A stretch of 64,000 bases of DNA, taken from assembly GCF_022200785.1 (NCBI RefSeq), contig NZ_CP087585.1:372001-436000 (forward strand), in the 5' to 3' direction. This DNA is from Pedobacter mucosus (lineage in GTDB: Bacteria > Bacteroidota > Bacteroidia > Sphingobacteriales > Sphingobacteriaceae). Positions 8,251 to 17,611 of the stretch are shown here, piece by piece (the stretch's first letter is position 1; the number at the start of each line of letters is the position of its first letter). Position numbers and translations under genes: made by a program. Below the pieces are notes generated by a model. That model saw only the letters and a list, made by a program, of their open reading frames with translations, made no database searches and was not told the origin of the DNA.

Positions 8251-10896
8251 ATGAAAAAGCTATTACCTAAAGTGGCGAAGATTATTTTTTTTGCAATGGT
8301 TTTTATTTATACCAATGTTTCAGCTCAGAAGCTTTCAATTGCTGATTTAACTGTAGAAAATCTAGTAAATCCATTAAGTGTTGATTACCCAAATCCACGG
8401 TTTAGCTGGAAACTTGTCTCAGAAACAAAAAACACGGAACAAGTTAATTACGAAATCAGATTAGGTAATACTATAACGTTAAAAAAAACTTCGTGGATAG
8501 TAAATAAACGTAGTAATGAGTCAGTTCTTGTTTCATACGGAGGTCCAGAATTGATTTCAAAAACAAAATATTATTGGCAAGTAAGGGTAAAAGACAACCA
8601 CGGTAATACAAGCCCATGGTCTACAATTCAATACTTTCAAACTGGTTTAAAGGCTACCGATTGGACTGCAAAATGGATTACCGTTCAGGGAAAAGATTCT
8701 TCTTTGATTAGCCCTTTGTTTAGAAAAGATGTTTTGCTGAACAAAAATATTCGTTCGGCAACCGCTTACATTAGCGCAAAAGGTTTATACGAAGCCAGTA
8801 TAAACGGTAAAAAATTGGGAAATCATTATTTTGCGCCAGGATGGACGAGTTATAAAAATCACATTCAATATCAAGTTTATGATGTTAGTAAATCGTTTAA
8901 CAAAGGCGCAAATGCAATAGGCGTTTCTTTAGGAGACGGGTGGTACAAAGGAAACATAGGCTTTTCAAATCAAAAGAATTTTTATGGAGATACTAGAGCA
9001 CTTTTGCTTCAAATCGAAATCGAGTATGTAGACGGAACCAAAGAAACCATCAATTCTGATGGCAGTTGGAAAAGCGCTAATGGCCCTATTTTATCTTCAG
9101 ATATTTATAATGGCGAAACTTACGATGCAAGACTTGAAATTTCGGGGTGGAATAATGCGGGTTTTAAAGAATCTTCAGCATGGAAACCTGTAAGTATTTT
9201 GCCAAATGGAACAGAGAAATTAGTTGGAATGAGCGGCCCATCGGTTAGTAAACATGAAGAATTTAAAGCTATAAAAATATTTAAAACTCCATTAGGAGAA
9301 ACCGTTGTAGATTTTGGACAAAATCTTGTAGGTTGGGTAATGTTGAAAGCAAAAGGTCCATCCGGAACAAAAATTACCATTAGGCATGCTGAAGTTTTAG
9401 ATAAGGCTGGTAATTTTTACACTACTAATTTGCGTTCCGCAAAGCAGCAGAATGTTTATATTTTGAAAGGAGATAGTGAACAATTATTTGAGCCACATTT
9501 CACTTTCCAAGGCTTTAGATACGTAAAGATTGATGGCTATCCGGGCACGCTTAAACTAGACGATTTAACAGCTGTTGCCGTATATTCTGACATGAAAACC
9601 ACAGGGAAATTTACAACATCAAACTCCCTGTTAAATCAATTACAACATAATATTGAATGGGGACAAAAAGGAAATTTTGTAGATGTACCTACGGATTGTC
9701 CGCAACGTGATGAACGCCTTGGCTGGACTGGCGATGCACAAGCTTTTGCTACAACTGCTGCTTATAACATGGATGTTTCTGGCTTTTTTAATAAATGGTT
9801 AAAAGATGTAAGTGCAGATCAATTGCAAAATGGCAGTGTTCCATATGTCGTTCCAAATGTATTATCTCCAAGAGATGCAGGTTCTGCTGGCTGGGCAGAT
9901 GTAGCAACCATTATTCCATGGGATATGTATGTTTCTTATGGCGATAAAGGTATCCTTGAGGTACAATATGGAAGTATGAAAAAATGGGTTGATTATATAT
10001 CTTCTGTTGCTAAAGATAATTTATGGAACAGTGGTTCTCATTTTGGAGACTGGTTATTTTATCGTCCAAATGATGATAATGATGGTCGTGCTGCGGTTAC
10101 AGATAAATATATGATTGCACAAACTTTTTATGCGCATTCCACGCAATTACTTTTAAATGCTGCAGAAGTATTGGGTAAAACAAGTGATGTAAAGCAATAT
10201 ACAGATCTTTTGCAAAAAATTAAGTCGGTCTATGTAAAGGAATATATGACGCCAAATGGCAAATTGGTTTCCAATACGCAAACTGCTTATGTGCTTGCTT
10301 TACAGTTTGATATGCTTCCAGAAAATCTTCGTCAGCAGGCAGCTGATCGATTGGCGCAAAATATTAAAAGTTACGGAACTCATTTAACCACGGGTTTTTT
10401 AGGAACTCCTTATCTTTGCCATGTACTTAGTAGGTTTGGTCAGCAAGATTTAGCTTACAGTTTATTGCTGCAAGAAAGTTATCCATCATGGCTTTATCCA
10501 GTTAAAATGGGCGCAACAACTATTTGGGAAAGATGGGATGGGATTAAGCAAGATGGGTCTTTCCAAACTGCCGACATGAACTCTTTTAACCATTATGCCT
10601 ATGGTGCAATTGGCGATTGGATGTATAAAAATATAGCTGGAATAAATCCTGTTGATGCAAGTCCGGGTTTCAAAAAGATTCTTATTTCGCCAAAACCAGG
10701 AGGTAAATTAACAAGCGCTTCCGGAGAATTAGAAACGGTTTATGGAAAGGTTAGATCTTCTTGGACAATCGCCAACGGTGTTTTCAAACTTGATGTAACT
10801 ATTCCTGCAAACACAAAAGCAACCGTAATTCTTCCTACAGGAGAGAAGAAAGAAGAAATAGGTTCTGGAAATTATCACTTTGAATCTAAAATCTAA
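8251..10896 (+). CDS. Secreted GH78 alpha-L-rhamnosidase
   Basis: Inverting glycoside hydrolase that removes alpha-linked L-rhamnose from plant polysaccharides or flavonoid glycosides. The 881-residue product has a signal peptide (residues 1-25, ending ...SAQ) and probably acts in the periplasm or outside. Fibronectin-like and beta-sandwich parts come first (about 30-330), followed by the (alpha/alpha)6 catalytic domain. There, DVPTDCPQRDERLGWTGD (from residue 478) carries the acidic residues of the general-acid site and TTIWERWDG (near 760) the second Glu. A C-terminal beta domain follows. It has its own promoter. No SusC/SusD pair or other glycosidase is next to it, so it is not in a visible polysaccharide locus. 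Confidence 0.93.
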   Translation: MKKLLPKVAKIIFFAMVFIYTNVSAQKLSIADLTVENLVNPLSVDYPNPRFSWKLVSETKNTEQVNYEIRLGNTITLKKTSWIVNKRSNESVLVSYGGPELISKTKYYWQVRVKDNHGNTSPWSTIQYFQTGLKATDWTAKWITVQGKDSSLISPLFRKDVLLNKNIRSATAYISAKGLYEASINGKKLGNHYFAPGWTSYKNHIQYQVYDVSKSFNKGANAIGVSLGDGWYKGNIGFSNQKNFYGDTRALLLQIEIEYVDGTKETINSDGSWKSANGPILSSDIYNGETYDARLEISGWNNAGFKESSAWKPVSILPNGTEKLVGMSGPSVSKHEEFKAIKIFKTPLGETVVDFGQNLVGWVMLKAKGPSGTKITIRHAEVLDKAGNFYTTNLRSAKQQNVYILKGDSEQLFEPHFTFQGFRYVKIDGYPGTLKLDDLTAVAVYSDMKTTGKFTTSNSLLNQLQHNIEWGQKGNFVDVPTDCPQRDERLGWTGDAQAFATTAAYNMDVSGFFNKWLKDVSADQLQNGSVPYVVPNVLSPRDAGSAGWADVATIIPWDMYVSYGDKGILEVQYGSMKKWVDYISSVAKDNLWNSGSHFGDWLFYRPNDDNDGRAAVTDKYMIAQTFYAHSTQLLLNAAEVLGKTSDVKQYTDLLQKIKSVYVKEYMTPNGKLVSNTQTAYVLALQFDMLPENLRQQAADRLAQNIKSYGTHLTTGFLGTPYLCHVLSRFGQQDLAYSLLLQESYPSWLYPVKMGATTIWERWDGIKQDGSFQTADMNSFNHYAYGAIGDWMYKNIAGINPVDASPGFKKILISPKPGGKLTSASGELETVYGKVRSSWTIANGVFKLDVTIPANTKATVILPTGEKKEEIGSGNYHFESKI

Positions 10897-10959
10897 TCTT
10901 TAATATTGCGCCTTATTAAAATGGCGGGAAATTTATTTTTCCTTTAAGGAACAGATAAT

Positions 10960-11421
10960 ATGTATAGTAAAGATGAGGCTGCGAGATTAAGACAGCAGTT
11001 TTGGATAAGTTTTGGCCAATATATGAAACCCGTTCCATCAGCGAGCGGCTCAACAGTAAACTGGACAAATTATAGAACTGGTGTAAAAAATATCTACTTT
11101 AAAATGGATGTAGATAATAAAAATGCAGTCATTTCAATTCAACTTACACATAGTGATGAAGGAATTAGATATTTATTTTTTGAGCAGTTAGAAGAATTTA
11201 AACTGATGCTTTTTAATACCATGAATGAAGAATGGGATTGGAATTTAAATGTCACAGACGGTTTTAATAAGTCTATTAGTCAAGTATCAATTACATTACA
11301 AGGTTTTAATATTTATAATCAACAACATTGGCCTGATTTGATATCCTTTTTTAAACCTAGAATCATTGCTTTAGATGAATTTTGGGATAGTGTGAAACCC
11401 GTATTTGAAAACTTAAGCTAG
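10960..11421 (+). CDS. DUF4268-type protein
   Basis: A small cytosolic protein of 153 residues without signal or membrane segments. It matches the DUF4268 pattern known from Bacteroidetes: start with RLRQQFWISFGQYM, a middle NWTNYRTGVKNIYFKMD, and an end LDEFWDSVKPVFENL. The function is unknown; the family is sometimes found attached to nuclease-like proteins, but nothing catalytic is visible here. It begins 63 bp after the rhamnosidase and ends 1 bp from the convergent TPR gene. The leader has AAGGA at 10946-10950, a partial Shine-Dalgarno match. Confidence 0.75.
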   Translation: MYSKDEAARLRQQFWISFGQYMKPVPSASGSTVNWTNYRTGVKNIYFKMDVDNKNAVISIQLTHSDEGIRYLFFEQLEEFKLMLFNTMNEEWDWNLNVTDGFNKSISQVSITLQGFNIYNQQHWPDLISFFKPRIIALDEFWDSVKPVFENLS

Positions 11422-11422
11422 T

Positions 11423-12574
11423 TTATTTTCTCAATTCTTCAATTCTTTTAGTAATGTATTCTTTGGCAGGTTTATTACCTTCTGTGTCTGGTAACGACTT
11501 TAAAACCTGTGCATATGTCGTAAGAGCGTTTGATTTTTGATTAAGTTTTTTATCATAAATTTGAGCTAAAATATACAGCAAGCTCCCATCGTTATCAAAG
11601 AAAACACCTTTTTTATAAGTTGCTGCCGCTGATTCGAATTTCTCAGCTTGTTCATAACTTTCACCCATTTTGGTGTAATAAACAATGGTATTTTTTGATA
11701 TGCCTGCATTAATGGCTTTTTTGAAATATTCTGCTGCAGTTAAATAATCTTTTAATCCTCGATAGCAAAGAGCCATATTGTAAAATAATGCTTCATTATC
11801 ATCAGTGGCTGATAAACTTACTTTTTTGAAGTAGTAAATCGCTTTTTGAAACTCTTTTTTAGTGTAGTAAACTTTACCAAGATTGTTTAATACATACGTC
11901 GAACTATCTCCAAGCGTAAATAATTTTTCGCCAGTTAATATGGCATCATCAAGCTTGCTTGTTACCAACAATAAAGGCAATTTTATTTTTAATAGCTGAA
12001 TATTATTTGAATCTGTTTCAAGTGCTGGTTTCAAAATGTTTGAAACCAATCCATACATCCCCATTTTCATGTAAATTTCACTCATGTCGAAAACAACATC
12101 TGCATCTAATGGATTTATTTTATTTGCGCTTTTTAGGTACTGTAATTTTTGAAAACTAAACACCTCCTGGTATAAGCCTGCAAGTTGTATATAAGCATTA
12201 AAGTTGGTACTATCTAGTTTTACAACCTCTTTTAAATATGTTTTTGATTTTTCTATGTAGCCTCTTCTTGTAGAAATATTAGCCAAATTAAAGAGCACTT
12301 GCAAATTTTGAGGTTGAAGAAGATTGGCTTTTAAATATAATTTTTCTGCTTCAATGGTATTTCCACCCATTAAATAGCAATAAGCAATTTGCGTAATTAC
12401 TTTAAAATCTTTTAAATCGGTTCCATAAATATTGGTTAAATAAGAAGCAGCTTCGCTGTATTGTTGGTTTTGATAAAAATCAAAAAGTTTTTCTTTATCA
12501 ACATTGGCCGCAGTTTGGCAAAAACAAAAACCATTTGCAGCACTAAATAGTAAAATGAACAGGAGCTTTCTCAT
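11423..12574 (-). CDS. Secreted tetratricopeptide-repeat protein
   Basis: A protein of 383 residues that starts at the ATG at 12574; a TTG two codons earlier is possible but less likely. The N-terminus MRKLLFILLFSAANGFCFCQ is a signal peptide. The rest consists of about eight TPR units, for example LGKVYYTKKEFQKAIYYFKK and MALCYRGLKDYLTAAEYFKK, which form a protein-binding superhelix. A periplasmic or outer-membrane scaffold role is likely; the partner is unknown. It is a single minus-strand gene that converges with the DUF4268 gene and diverges from the 98-residue coiled-coil gene. Confidence 0.85.
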   Translation of the reverse strand: MRKLLFILLFSAANGFCFCQTAANVDKEKLFDFYQNQQYSEAASYLTNIYGTDLKDFKVITQIAYCYLMGGNTIEAEKLYLKANLLQPQNLQVLFNLANISTRRGYIEKSKTYLKEVVKLDSTNFNAYIQLAGLYQEVFSFQKLQYLKSANKINPLDADVVFDMSEIYMKMGMYGLVSNILKPALETDSNNIQLLKIKLPLLLVTSKLDDAILTGEKLFTLGDSSTYVLNNLGKVYYTKKEFQKAIYYFKKVSLSATDDNEALFYNMALCYRGLKDYLTAAEYFKKAINAGISKNTIVYYTKMGESYEQAEKFESAAATYKKGVFFDNDGSLLYILAQIYDKKLNQKSNALTTYAQVLKSLPDTEGNKPAKEYITKRIEELRK

Positions 12575-12699
12575 AATCAAATATTTTAACTAATTTATTA
12601 GTTGTTTTTTAATTATGCAAGGAGATTTAAAGATAAATGAAAACAAAATTGTAGGCTATTGGTTTATATTGAAATAGTAATAAACTAAAAATAAAAACC

Positions 12700-12996
12700 A
12701 TGAATACCTTACAGAAATTTGAATTGATGGAAAAGATAGTGCGAGAACTGGAGGATTTACAGAATTCTCAGCAAGCACTTATTCAAAAAATTGGAAAAAT
12801 TGAAGTAGATAACATCGAACTAAGCGATGGTCGTTTAGAAAAAGATTTACCTGATATGCACCAACGTGTTGCAGACAATTTGGATACAATTGTCGGAATT
12901 TTAGCCTACTTTGCAGACAAAACACAGAACTTTGGCGATAAGAACAATGTTGATGCTTTAAAAGAACAAGAAGCTATTAACAATGCAACTAGCTAA
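12700..12996 (+). CDS. Small coiled-coil protein of unknown function
   Basis: A 98-residue soluble protein that I do not recognise. It is acidic, predicted to be mostly helical, with heptad-like stretches (ELEDLQNSQQALIQKIGKIEVD) and no signal peptide. It is followed 23 bp later by the beta-barrel gene on the same strand, so the two probably form one transcript that ends at the terminator at 13631-13662. Being a real gene is supported by typical codon use, its isolated position and the spacing to its neighbour. Confidence 0.7.
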   Translation: MNTLQKFELMEKIVRELEDLQNSQQALIQKIGKIEVDNIELSDGRLEKDLPDMHQRVADNLDTIVGILAYFADKTQNFGDKNNVDALKEQEAINNATS

Positions 12997-13019
12997 ATAA
13001 AATTTAAATTTATCCATCT

Positions 13020-13610
13020 ATGAAATCTTTATCCCTCACAATCGCTTGTTTATTAACCGCGTTTTTCGCAAGCGCACAAGTTTTACCTTCTTTTCAACTT
13101 GGATTGAAAGCTGGAGCCAACTTCTCGAAATTTGATTCTGACAATACTTTTAGTAGTGATAATCGAACGGGATTTTATGGCGGTCTTTGGGCTAGGTTAG
13201 GTGCAGCAGGCGTTTATTTTCAACCAGAGGTTTATCTTTCAGGTAAAAAAGCTGATCTGGTTAGTGATGCAACTGGCGAAGTTAATAAAGTTCGCTTTAC
13301 AAGTTTAGATGTTCCATTATTAATAGGAACTAAATTTGGAGCAGCAGGAGTAGGATTAAGATTAAATACCGGACCAATGTTTTCTTTAATTCTGGATAAA
13401 AACCAAAGTTTCGGACAAGCAGCTGGTAATGTTTTTAAAGCTGATTTTAAAGATCAAGCCTTTGCTTGGCAATTTGGTGCTGGTTTAGATATTAAAAAAT
13501 TAAGTGTAGATGCTCGTTATGAGCTCGGCTTATCAAAAATTAATAAAGATGGTTATCCAGGAACTAAACTTAATTTATTTACCATCGGTTTAGGATATAG
13601 GATTTTCTAA
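13020..13610 (+). CDS. Outer-membrane beta-barrel protein (PorT/OMP family)
   Basis: A protein of 196 residues with a signal peptide (MKSLSLTIACLLTAFFASAQ) and a small barrel of the outer membrane beta-barrel type common in Bacteroidetes: FQLGLKAGANFSKF, FYGGLWARLGAAGVYFQPEVYLS, and a C-terminal strand LNLFTIGLGYRIF that ends in an aromatic residue, as needed for assembly. The role is unknown. It is second in a two-gene unit with the small coiled-coil gene and is followed by a strong terminator. Confidence 0.85.
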   Translation: MKSLSLTIACLLTAFFASAQVLPSFQLGLKAGANFSKFDSDNTFSSDNRTGFYGGLWARLGAAGVYFQPEVYLSGKKADLVSDATGEVNKVRFTSLDVPLLIGTKFGAAGVGLRLNTGPMFSLILDKNQSFGQAAGNVFKADFKDQAFAWQFGAGLDIKKLSVDARYELGLSKINKDGYPGTKLNLFTIGLGYRIF

Positions 13611-13630
13611 AATAAATTCTTTTTGAGTAA

Positions 13631-13662
13631 AAAAGGGCAGATCTGTTTGATCGGCCCTTTTT
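13631..13662. terminator. Bidirectional intrinsic terminator
   Basis: AAAGGGC-A-GATC, loop TGTTT, GATC-G-GCCCTTT followed by a T run, and preceded by an A run, so it works on both strands. It separates the convergent beta-barrel and YihY genes; the stop of yihY overlaps the T tract. Confidence 0.9.
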
Positions 13663-14589
13663 TTATACCTCTTTTTCGAGTTCTATTTCAGTAAGTTCAT
13701 ATTCAAAAGAACCATTTTTAGGTACAATAGGCGTTTCTCTTCCTACGCTCAATGCCTTAATATATGATGCGCCAAAATAGAATATAAGCGAAGAATAAAA
13801 TACAAAAAGCATAATTACAATTATTGATCCTGCGGAACCATAAATATTACTAATATTACTTAGCGGAAGCAAAATTCGAAGAATATATTTTCCTACAGTA
13901 AAAAGGCATCCTGTTAAAAGTCCGCCAGAAATAGCTGCTTTCCAAGTTGGCCTGCCATTAGTTAAAAACCTAAATAGCATAGTAAACCATGTGGTAACAA
14001 TAAGTACAAATACAATTTGATTGATAATGGAAGTCATAACCAACTCAAAAGAAGGGGAATTTGTTTTTAAATAGGCTCCAATTATGGCCTGAACACTATC
14101 AGCTAGCAAACCAAGAAAAAATAATAGTCCAGCTAAAAGAATAATAATTATAGAAATTGCTCTCGACCTTAGCGTAGTAATAATTCCTTTTTTCTCCTTA
14201 TATCCAATATTCCAAATTTGCTCTAATGAGTTTTTTATCACATTGAAGAGGGTAGTGGCAACGAATAGAAAAAATATAAAACTAAATAGCGTAATGTACC
14301 AAGCCTGATTTATTCCTCTAATATTTCTTAAAGTTAACCTGATTTGCTGAATGCTTTCTTCATCCAGAATATTAGCTAAACGCTCAAAAATGTGAGTTAC
14401 CAATAATTGCCGATTGGTAAACATCCCAAAAAGTCTTATTAAAATGATCAATATGGGTGGTAGTGCAAAATTTGTAAAAAATGCTGTGGCACCAGCCAGT
14501 CGAAGTGGATCATTTTTCTGAAATAATTCAAAAGCTTGCTTTCCTGTCGAGAAAAAAAACTTTATATCCTCCTTTAAATGTATTGGCAT
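13663..14589 (-). CDS. YihY/BrkB family inner-membrane protein
   Basis: An integral membrane protein of 308 residues with about six hydrophobic helices and the family features AGATAFFTNFALPPILI near the start, NIGYKEKKG, and a late IYGSAGSIIVIMLFVFYSSLIFYFGA. Older records call this family ribonuclease BN, but that name came from an annotation error; the actual role is not settled and transport has been suggested. The C-terminus is a short charged cytosolic tail (YELTEIELEKEV). Single gene, minus strand. Confidence 0.88.
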   Translation of the reverse strand: MPIHLKEDIKFFFSTGKQAFELFQKNDPLRLAGATAFFTNFALPPILIILIRLFGMFTNRQLLVTHIFERLANILDEESIQQIRLTLRNIRGINQAWYITLFSFIFFLFVATTLFNVIKNSLEQIWNIGYKEKKGIITTLRSRAISIIIILLAGLLFFLGLLADSVQAIIGAYLKTNSPSFELVMTSIINQIVFVLIVTTWFTMLFRFLTNGRPTWKAAISGGLLTGCLFTVGKYILRILLPLSNISNIYGSAGSIIVIMLFVFYSSLIFYFGASYIKALSVGRETPIVPKNGSFEYELTEIELEKEV

Positions 14590-14653
14590 TATTTGGTGCT
14601 AAATTAAAACTGAAATCTTAAAAATATCAAGTTTCTGTTGAAGTTAAATGTAA

Positions 14654-15052
14654 CTATTTACTTTTGGTAAATACTAAGAGCGGCTTATCACCATTTAATA
14701 AAGTTAATTTATCATCAACTAATTTAGCTGCATCTACTTGATTGAGTGCTTCTAAGTACGAACTTTCTGCTTTGTTGGTTTCCTGACAAAACATTTTTGT
14801 ACTAAAAACATTTTTTACAGAAAGTCTATTTTCGATAATTTCTGCTTGGCCGCCGTAACTATTACAAAATGATTTACCTGATACCTTTAAGCTGTCGGCA
14901 AAATTCAAAGTTGCTTTAGCCGTTGTCGGTAATGTCAAACCTGGAAGTTCTACTAATTCCCATTGGGTGTTGTTTAGTTTACTAGCATCAAATTTTTCTA
15001 AACAGGAGCTAAGTAAACAAAGGAGTAATCCGCAAATAAATAGGTTTTTCAT
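14654..15052 (-). CDS. META/HslJ-domain lipoprotein
   Basis: A protein of 132 residues. The leader MKNLFICGLLLCLLSSC ends in a lipobox Cys17, so it is lipid-anchored in the envelope. The META domain shows NNTQWELVELPG, FCNSYGGQAEI and a second Cys in STKMFCQE, the typical pattern of HslJ-like proteins, which are linked to heat-shock or novobiocin tolerance in E. coli. The function here is unproven. It lies between yihY and the small PhnA-like gene, both on the same strand. Confidence 0.85.
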   Translation of the reverse strand: MKNLFICGLLLCLLSSCLEKFDASKLNNTQWELVELPGLTLPTTAKATLNFADSLKVSGKSFCNSYGGQAEIIENRLSVKNVFSTKMFCQETNKAESSYLEALNQVDAAKLVDDKLTLLNGDKPLLVFTKSK

Positions 15053-15138
15053 AGGTATTGATTTTGATGAATAGCAACAAAAATTAATCCAATTAATCCT
15101 TCTTTGTAGCTGATCTTGAAAGTCTATTTTGATATATT

Positions 15139-15351
15139 TTAACTTTTCTTTTTTAGAAATTCAGTTTTTAAAACCAATACTGTACCATTTACTTTGCCTT
15201 CAATTGCTTTAGGATCATCAGTAAGTCTAATATTTTTTACCGCTGTACCTTGTTTAATATCGTTAGACATTCCCTTTACTTTTAAAGATTTGATCACCGT
15301 TACCGAATCACCTTCATTTAAAATGTTGCCGTTACTATCTTTAACTTCCAT
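15139..15351 (-). CDS. PhnA-like (YjdM C-terminal domain) small protein
   Basis: A 70-residue protein equal to the C-terminal SH3-like half of the PhnA/YjdM family: VKDSNGNILNEGDSVTVIKSLKVKG...KQGTAVKNIRLTDD...EGKVNGTVLVLKTEFLKK. The N-terminal zinc ribbon of E. coli YjdM is absent, which is a common short form. Despite the old name there is no good evidence for a role in phosphonate use, and no phn genes are nearby. Single gene. Confidence 0.85.
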   Translation of the reverse strand: MEVKDSNGNILNEGDSVTVIKSLKVKGMSNDIKQGTAVKNIRLTDDPKAIEGKVNGTVLVLKTEFLKKKS

Positions 15352-15474
15352 AATTTTAATTTATGTGGCGAAAGTAGAATTAAATATTGATTCCTTGGTT
15401 AATAAGTGTAATTCAATAATCGCTAACTATAACGACGGTTAAAAGTTTCTATAAAGTGGATTCTATATTTTTGT

Positions 15475-15816
15475 TTATGGCTTTAAAAATTCTCCATCAA
15501 TAATTAAAAGTTTTACGCCTTTAGCAGATACGGATCGATGAGAACTTAAATTTTCGGAAACAATGTAAGTCATTCCTTCACGCAGAAAGAATTGTGATCC
15601 ATCTTCCATCTCACTGGTAAAATCACCTGCTAAACATTGCACAATATGTCCTTTTTGGCACCAATGATCAGCAATATAACCTGCAGAATATTTTACAATC
15701 CTCAACCTTAATCCATTTAGATTTACAGTTTGCCATGTTGCCATTCCGGTTTCGCCAACATATTCTATTGCCTCTACGTTATCCCAATTAATGCTATTGA
15801 ATGGTATTTTGTACAT
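15475..15816 (-). CDS. DHCW-motif cupin protein
   Basis: A small cytosolic cupin of 113 residues. The stretch ADHWCQKGHIVQCLAGDFTSEMEDG gives the metal-site histidines and the DHWC variant of the DHCW motif that names this group; a second cupin part follows (GMTYIVSENLSSHRS). The biochemical function of the group is not known. Single gene on the minus strand; the 170 bp upstream hold only A/T-rich sequence before the divergent lipoprotein gene. Confidence 0.85.
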   Translation of the reverse strand: MYKIPFNSINWDNVEAIEYVGETGMATWQTVNLNGLRLRIVKYSAGYIADHWCQKGHIVQCLAGDFTSEMEDGSQFFLREGMTYIVSENLSSHRSVSAKGVKLLIIDGEFLKP

Positions 15817-15982
15817 AAAGTTGATTTTAAAAATATAATGAGAGTTTATTTTGGCTAGGATTTAGTTAATTATAAAACAAATCCATAACCTATATATTAC
15901 AACAATTTTATTAATTTTTTTCGTTTCTACAGTTGAAAAGAAATAAAGGTGATAAATTAGCGAAAAATTAGCCGATACACCG

Positions 15983-16774
15983 ATGAGAAATATATTTTTA
16001 GTCTTCATGCTTTCAATTGCATTAATGGCCTGTAAACAAGGTGATTTGGAAAGTACGTACATACCAAGGTCTTTAGTTGAAGGAGAAGATTTTAATGCGT
16101 TTTCTAAAACCAAAGATGAAGTTTTAACCATTGTTGATTCAGATTCAAGCAACAGAGAAAAAGGTAATTTAGTAACAGTAAAATTTAGAGATACGACTGT
16201 TTTTATTAAAAATAAACAAAGCCTTTTATCCACAGCATTTTCACAAGCTAAGTTTTTAAATAGTCAGAAAACAGCAGTTTTAGTTCAGGCAGAAAAAAAA
16301 CTCAGTCAAGCGCCTTTTTATATTATCGCCTTAAATAACGGAAAAGTTGAGATTATTGATCTGGCTATTTCTTCAAAGGGGAAAGATGATTACAAATTTG
16401 CAAATGGCATCGAAGCGTTGAGTTTGTCTAGTTTCGTGCTTAACAACGATTATTTAATTAAAACTGTTAACGGAAAAGTATATCCTATTAAGCGGCAAAA
16501 CCCTGAGGAGCGAATCCATGGGAAGTTTTTTATGTTCTCGAATGATAAATCTACACTTGTATTTGTAACTGCTAATTCGTTATATCAGGTAAATTATTTT
16601 ACCGGAGAAACGTTTAATCTTCCAATATCACCTAAAATGTTCAATCAGAAAGAAGTGATATATAGCCAGATACAACAAAATTTTTCTTGGAAAAAAAATG
16701 CGAAGGGGACATTATTTTTAAAGCATAACCCTGATGAAGATCGTATTGTGGATATAAAAGAATTTAAGCATTAG
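15983..16774 (+). CDS. Lipoprotein of unknown function
   Basis: A 263-residue protein that I do not recognise. The N-terminus MRNIFLVFMLSIALMACKQ has a lipobox with Cys17, so export and lipid anchoring are likely. The rest is beta-rich with repeated short strands (FVTANSLYQVNYFTGETFNLP), which recalls a small propeller-like fold, though this is only an impression. It converges with alkB, and the two stops are 4 bp apart. Confidence 0.7.
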   Translation: MRNIFLVFMLSIALMACKQGDLESTYIPRSLVEGEDFNAFSKTKDEVLTIVDSDSSNREKGNLVTVKFRDTTVFIKNKQSLLSTAFSQAKFLNSQKTAVLVQAEKKLSQAPFYIIALNNGKVEIIDLAISSKGKDDYKFANGIEALSLSSFVLNNDYLIKTVNGKVYPIKRQNPEERIHGKFFMFSNDKSTLVFVTANSLYQVNYFTGETFNLPISPKMFNQKEVIYSQIQQNFSWKKNAKGTLFLKHNPDEDRIVDIKEFKH

Positions 16775-16778
16775 CCAT

Positions 16779-17387
16779 TTAAACAACCATTGTTCTGAAT
16801 GTTAGATTTATTCTGGGTTGATTTACTTTAGTGGTTTGAGGCAGACGATGCAACCAATTTGTTTGTGTTTCGCCTTTCATCACCAATAAACTTCCATGCT
16901 CTAAAAATAAGCCCACGGTTTCCTTTGTCTGCTTATTTTTAAGGAGAAATTTCCTTTCTGCACCAAAACTTAAGGAAGCAATCGCTGCATTTTTAGCCAA
17001 TGCTTTTTCGTCGTCGCTGTGGTAAGCCATGCCTTCTTCGCCGCTATGGTATAAATTTAACAGACAAGAATTAAAGCTGGTTTCACATTTTTGTTCGGCT
17101 AGTTTTTTTAATGCTAGTAGCTCTTTTGTCCATGGTAAAGCCACTTTAGAAGCTTTTGAGTAGGTGTAAGAATATTCTTCATCGCCATACCAAGCAACTT
17201 TTCTTTTGGTAATGATGTGTTTGCCCATTATAAAAGCTTCATCGTTTTTCCAGGCGATGGTTTCCATTAAAGTATTAAAATAGGCGTTTGCTTCTTTCTC
17301 AGTAAACAATTTACCGTAGTAATTCACGATACCACCGTAAGGCAATAAATTTTTATTTGTATCTATTTCTGTGTTGAACAAATCCAT
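16779..17387 (-). CDS. alkB: AlkB-type 2-oxoglutarate/Fe(II) DNA dealkylase
   Basis: Removes methyl groups from 1-methyladenine and 3-methylcytosine by oxidation. Read from the ATG at 17387 the protein has 202 residues; a TTG 33 bp upstream would overlap the previous gene more deeply. It has the HxD iron motif in YHSDDE, the distal His in WLHRLPQ, and the 2-oxoglutarate-binding RINLTFR at the end. It is third in an operon with the AraC-MGMT gene and the Ada zinc-domain gene, overlapping the latter by 25 bp. It is probably switched on by alkylation damage through the Ada protein. Confidence 0.92.
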   Translation of the reverse strand: MDLFNTEIDTNKNLLPYGGIVNYYGKLFTEKEANAYFNTLMETIAWKNDEAFIMGKHIITKRKVAWYGDEEYSYTYSKASKVALPWTKELLALKKLAEQKCETSFNSCLLNLYHSGEEGMAYHSDDEKALAKNAAIASLSFGAERKFLLKNKQTKETVGLFLEHGSLLVMKGETQTNWLHRLPQTTKVNQPRINLTFRTMVV

Positions 17388-17611
17388 TTTTTGTATTTCT
17401 GATTTAAACAATGTCCACAAGGGCGAAACCCGTTTATTAAAGCATCATCTTCTGAAGTAAAAAACATCCTATTTTGTATTTTCATACGCTTGCCTGATGT
17501 ACATTGCAGCGTACCATAAATTTTTAAGCGAATATTTCCACCTAAGCAAATTTCCTTATTTTTAATTTTTACGATTAACATTTTAGCTGCTATTTCGGAA
17601 TGTTTAAGCAT
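17363..17611 (-). CDS. Free-standing Ada-type metal-binding domain protein
   Basis: An 82-residue protein equal to the N-terminal zinc domain of Ada. It contains IYGTLQCTSGKR and GFRPCGHC, which place three of the four Ada zinc cysteines; the fourth (E. coli Cys38, the methylphosphotriester acceptor) has no counterpart in the usual place, although a Cys sits earlier in KEICLGG. It is translationally coupled to the upstream AraC-MGMT gene (TAATG overlap at 17611) and overlaps alkB by 25 bp. Together these genes encode the parts of a classical Ada plus AlkB, with the zinc domain split off. Confidence 0.8.
   Translation of the reverse strand: MLKHSEIAAKMLIVKIKNKEICLGGNIRLKIYGTLQCTSGKRMKIQNRMFFTSEDDALINGFRPCGHCLNQKYKKWICSTQK

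Noticed and set aside
13663..14589. Ribonuclease BN
   Set aside because: The YihY/BrkB family carries this name only from an old annotation error; the protein is an integral membrane protein without nuclease motifs.
17388..17420. TTG start adding 11 residues to AlkB
   Set aside because: It would deepen the overlap with the zinc-domain gene; the ATG at 17387 matches the usual start of the family.
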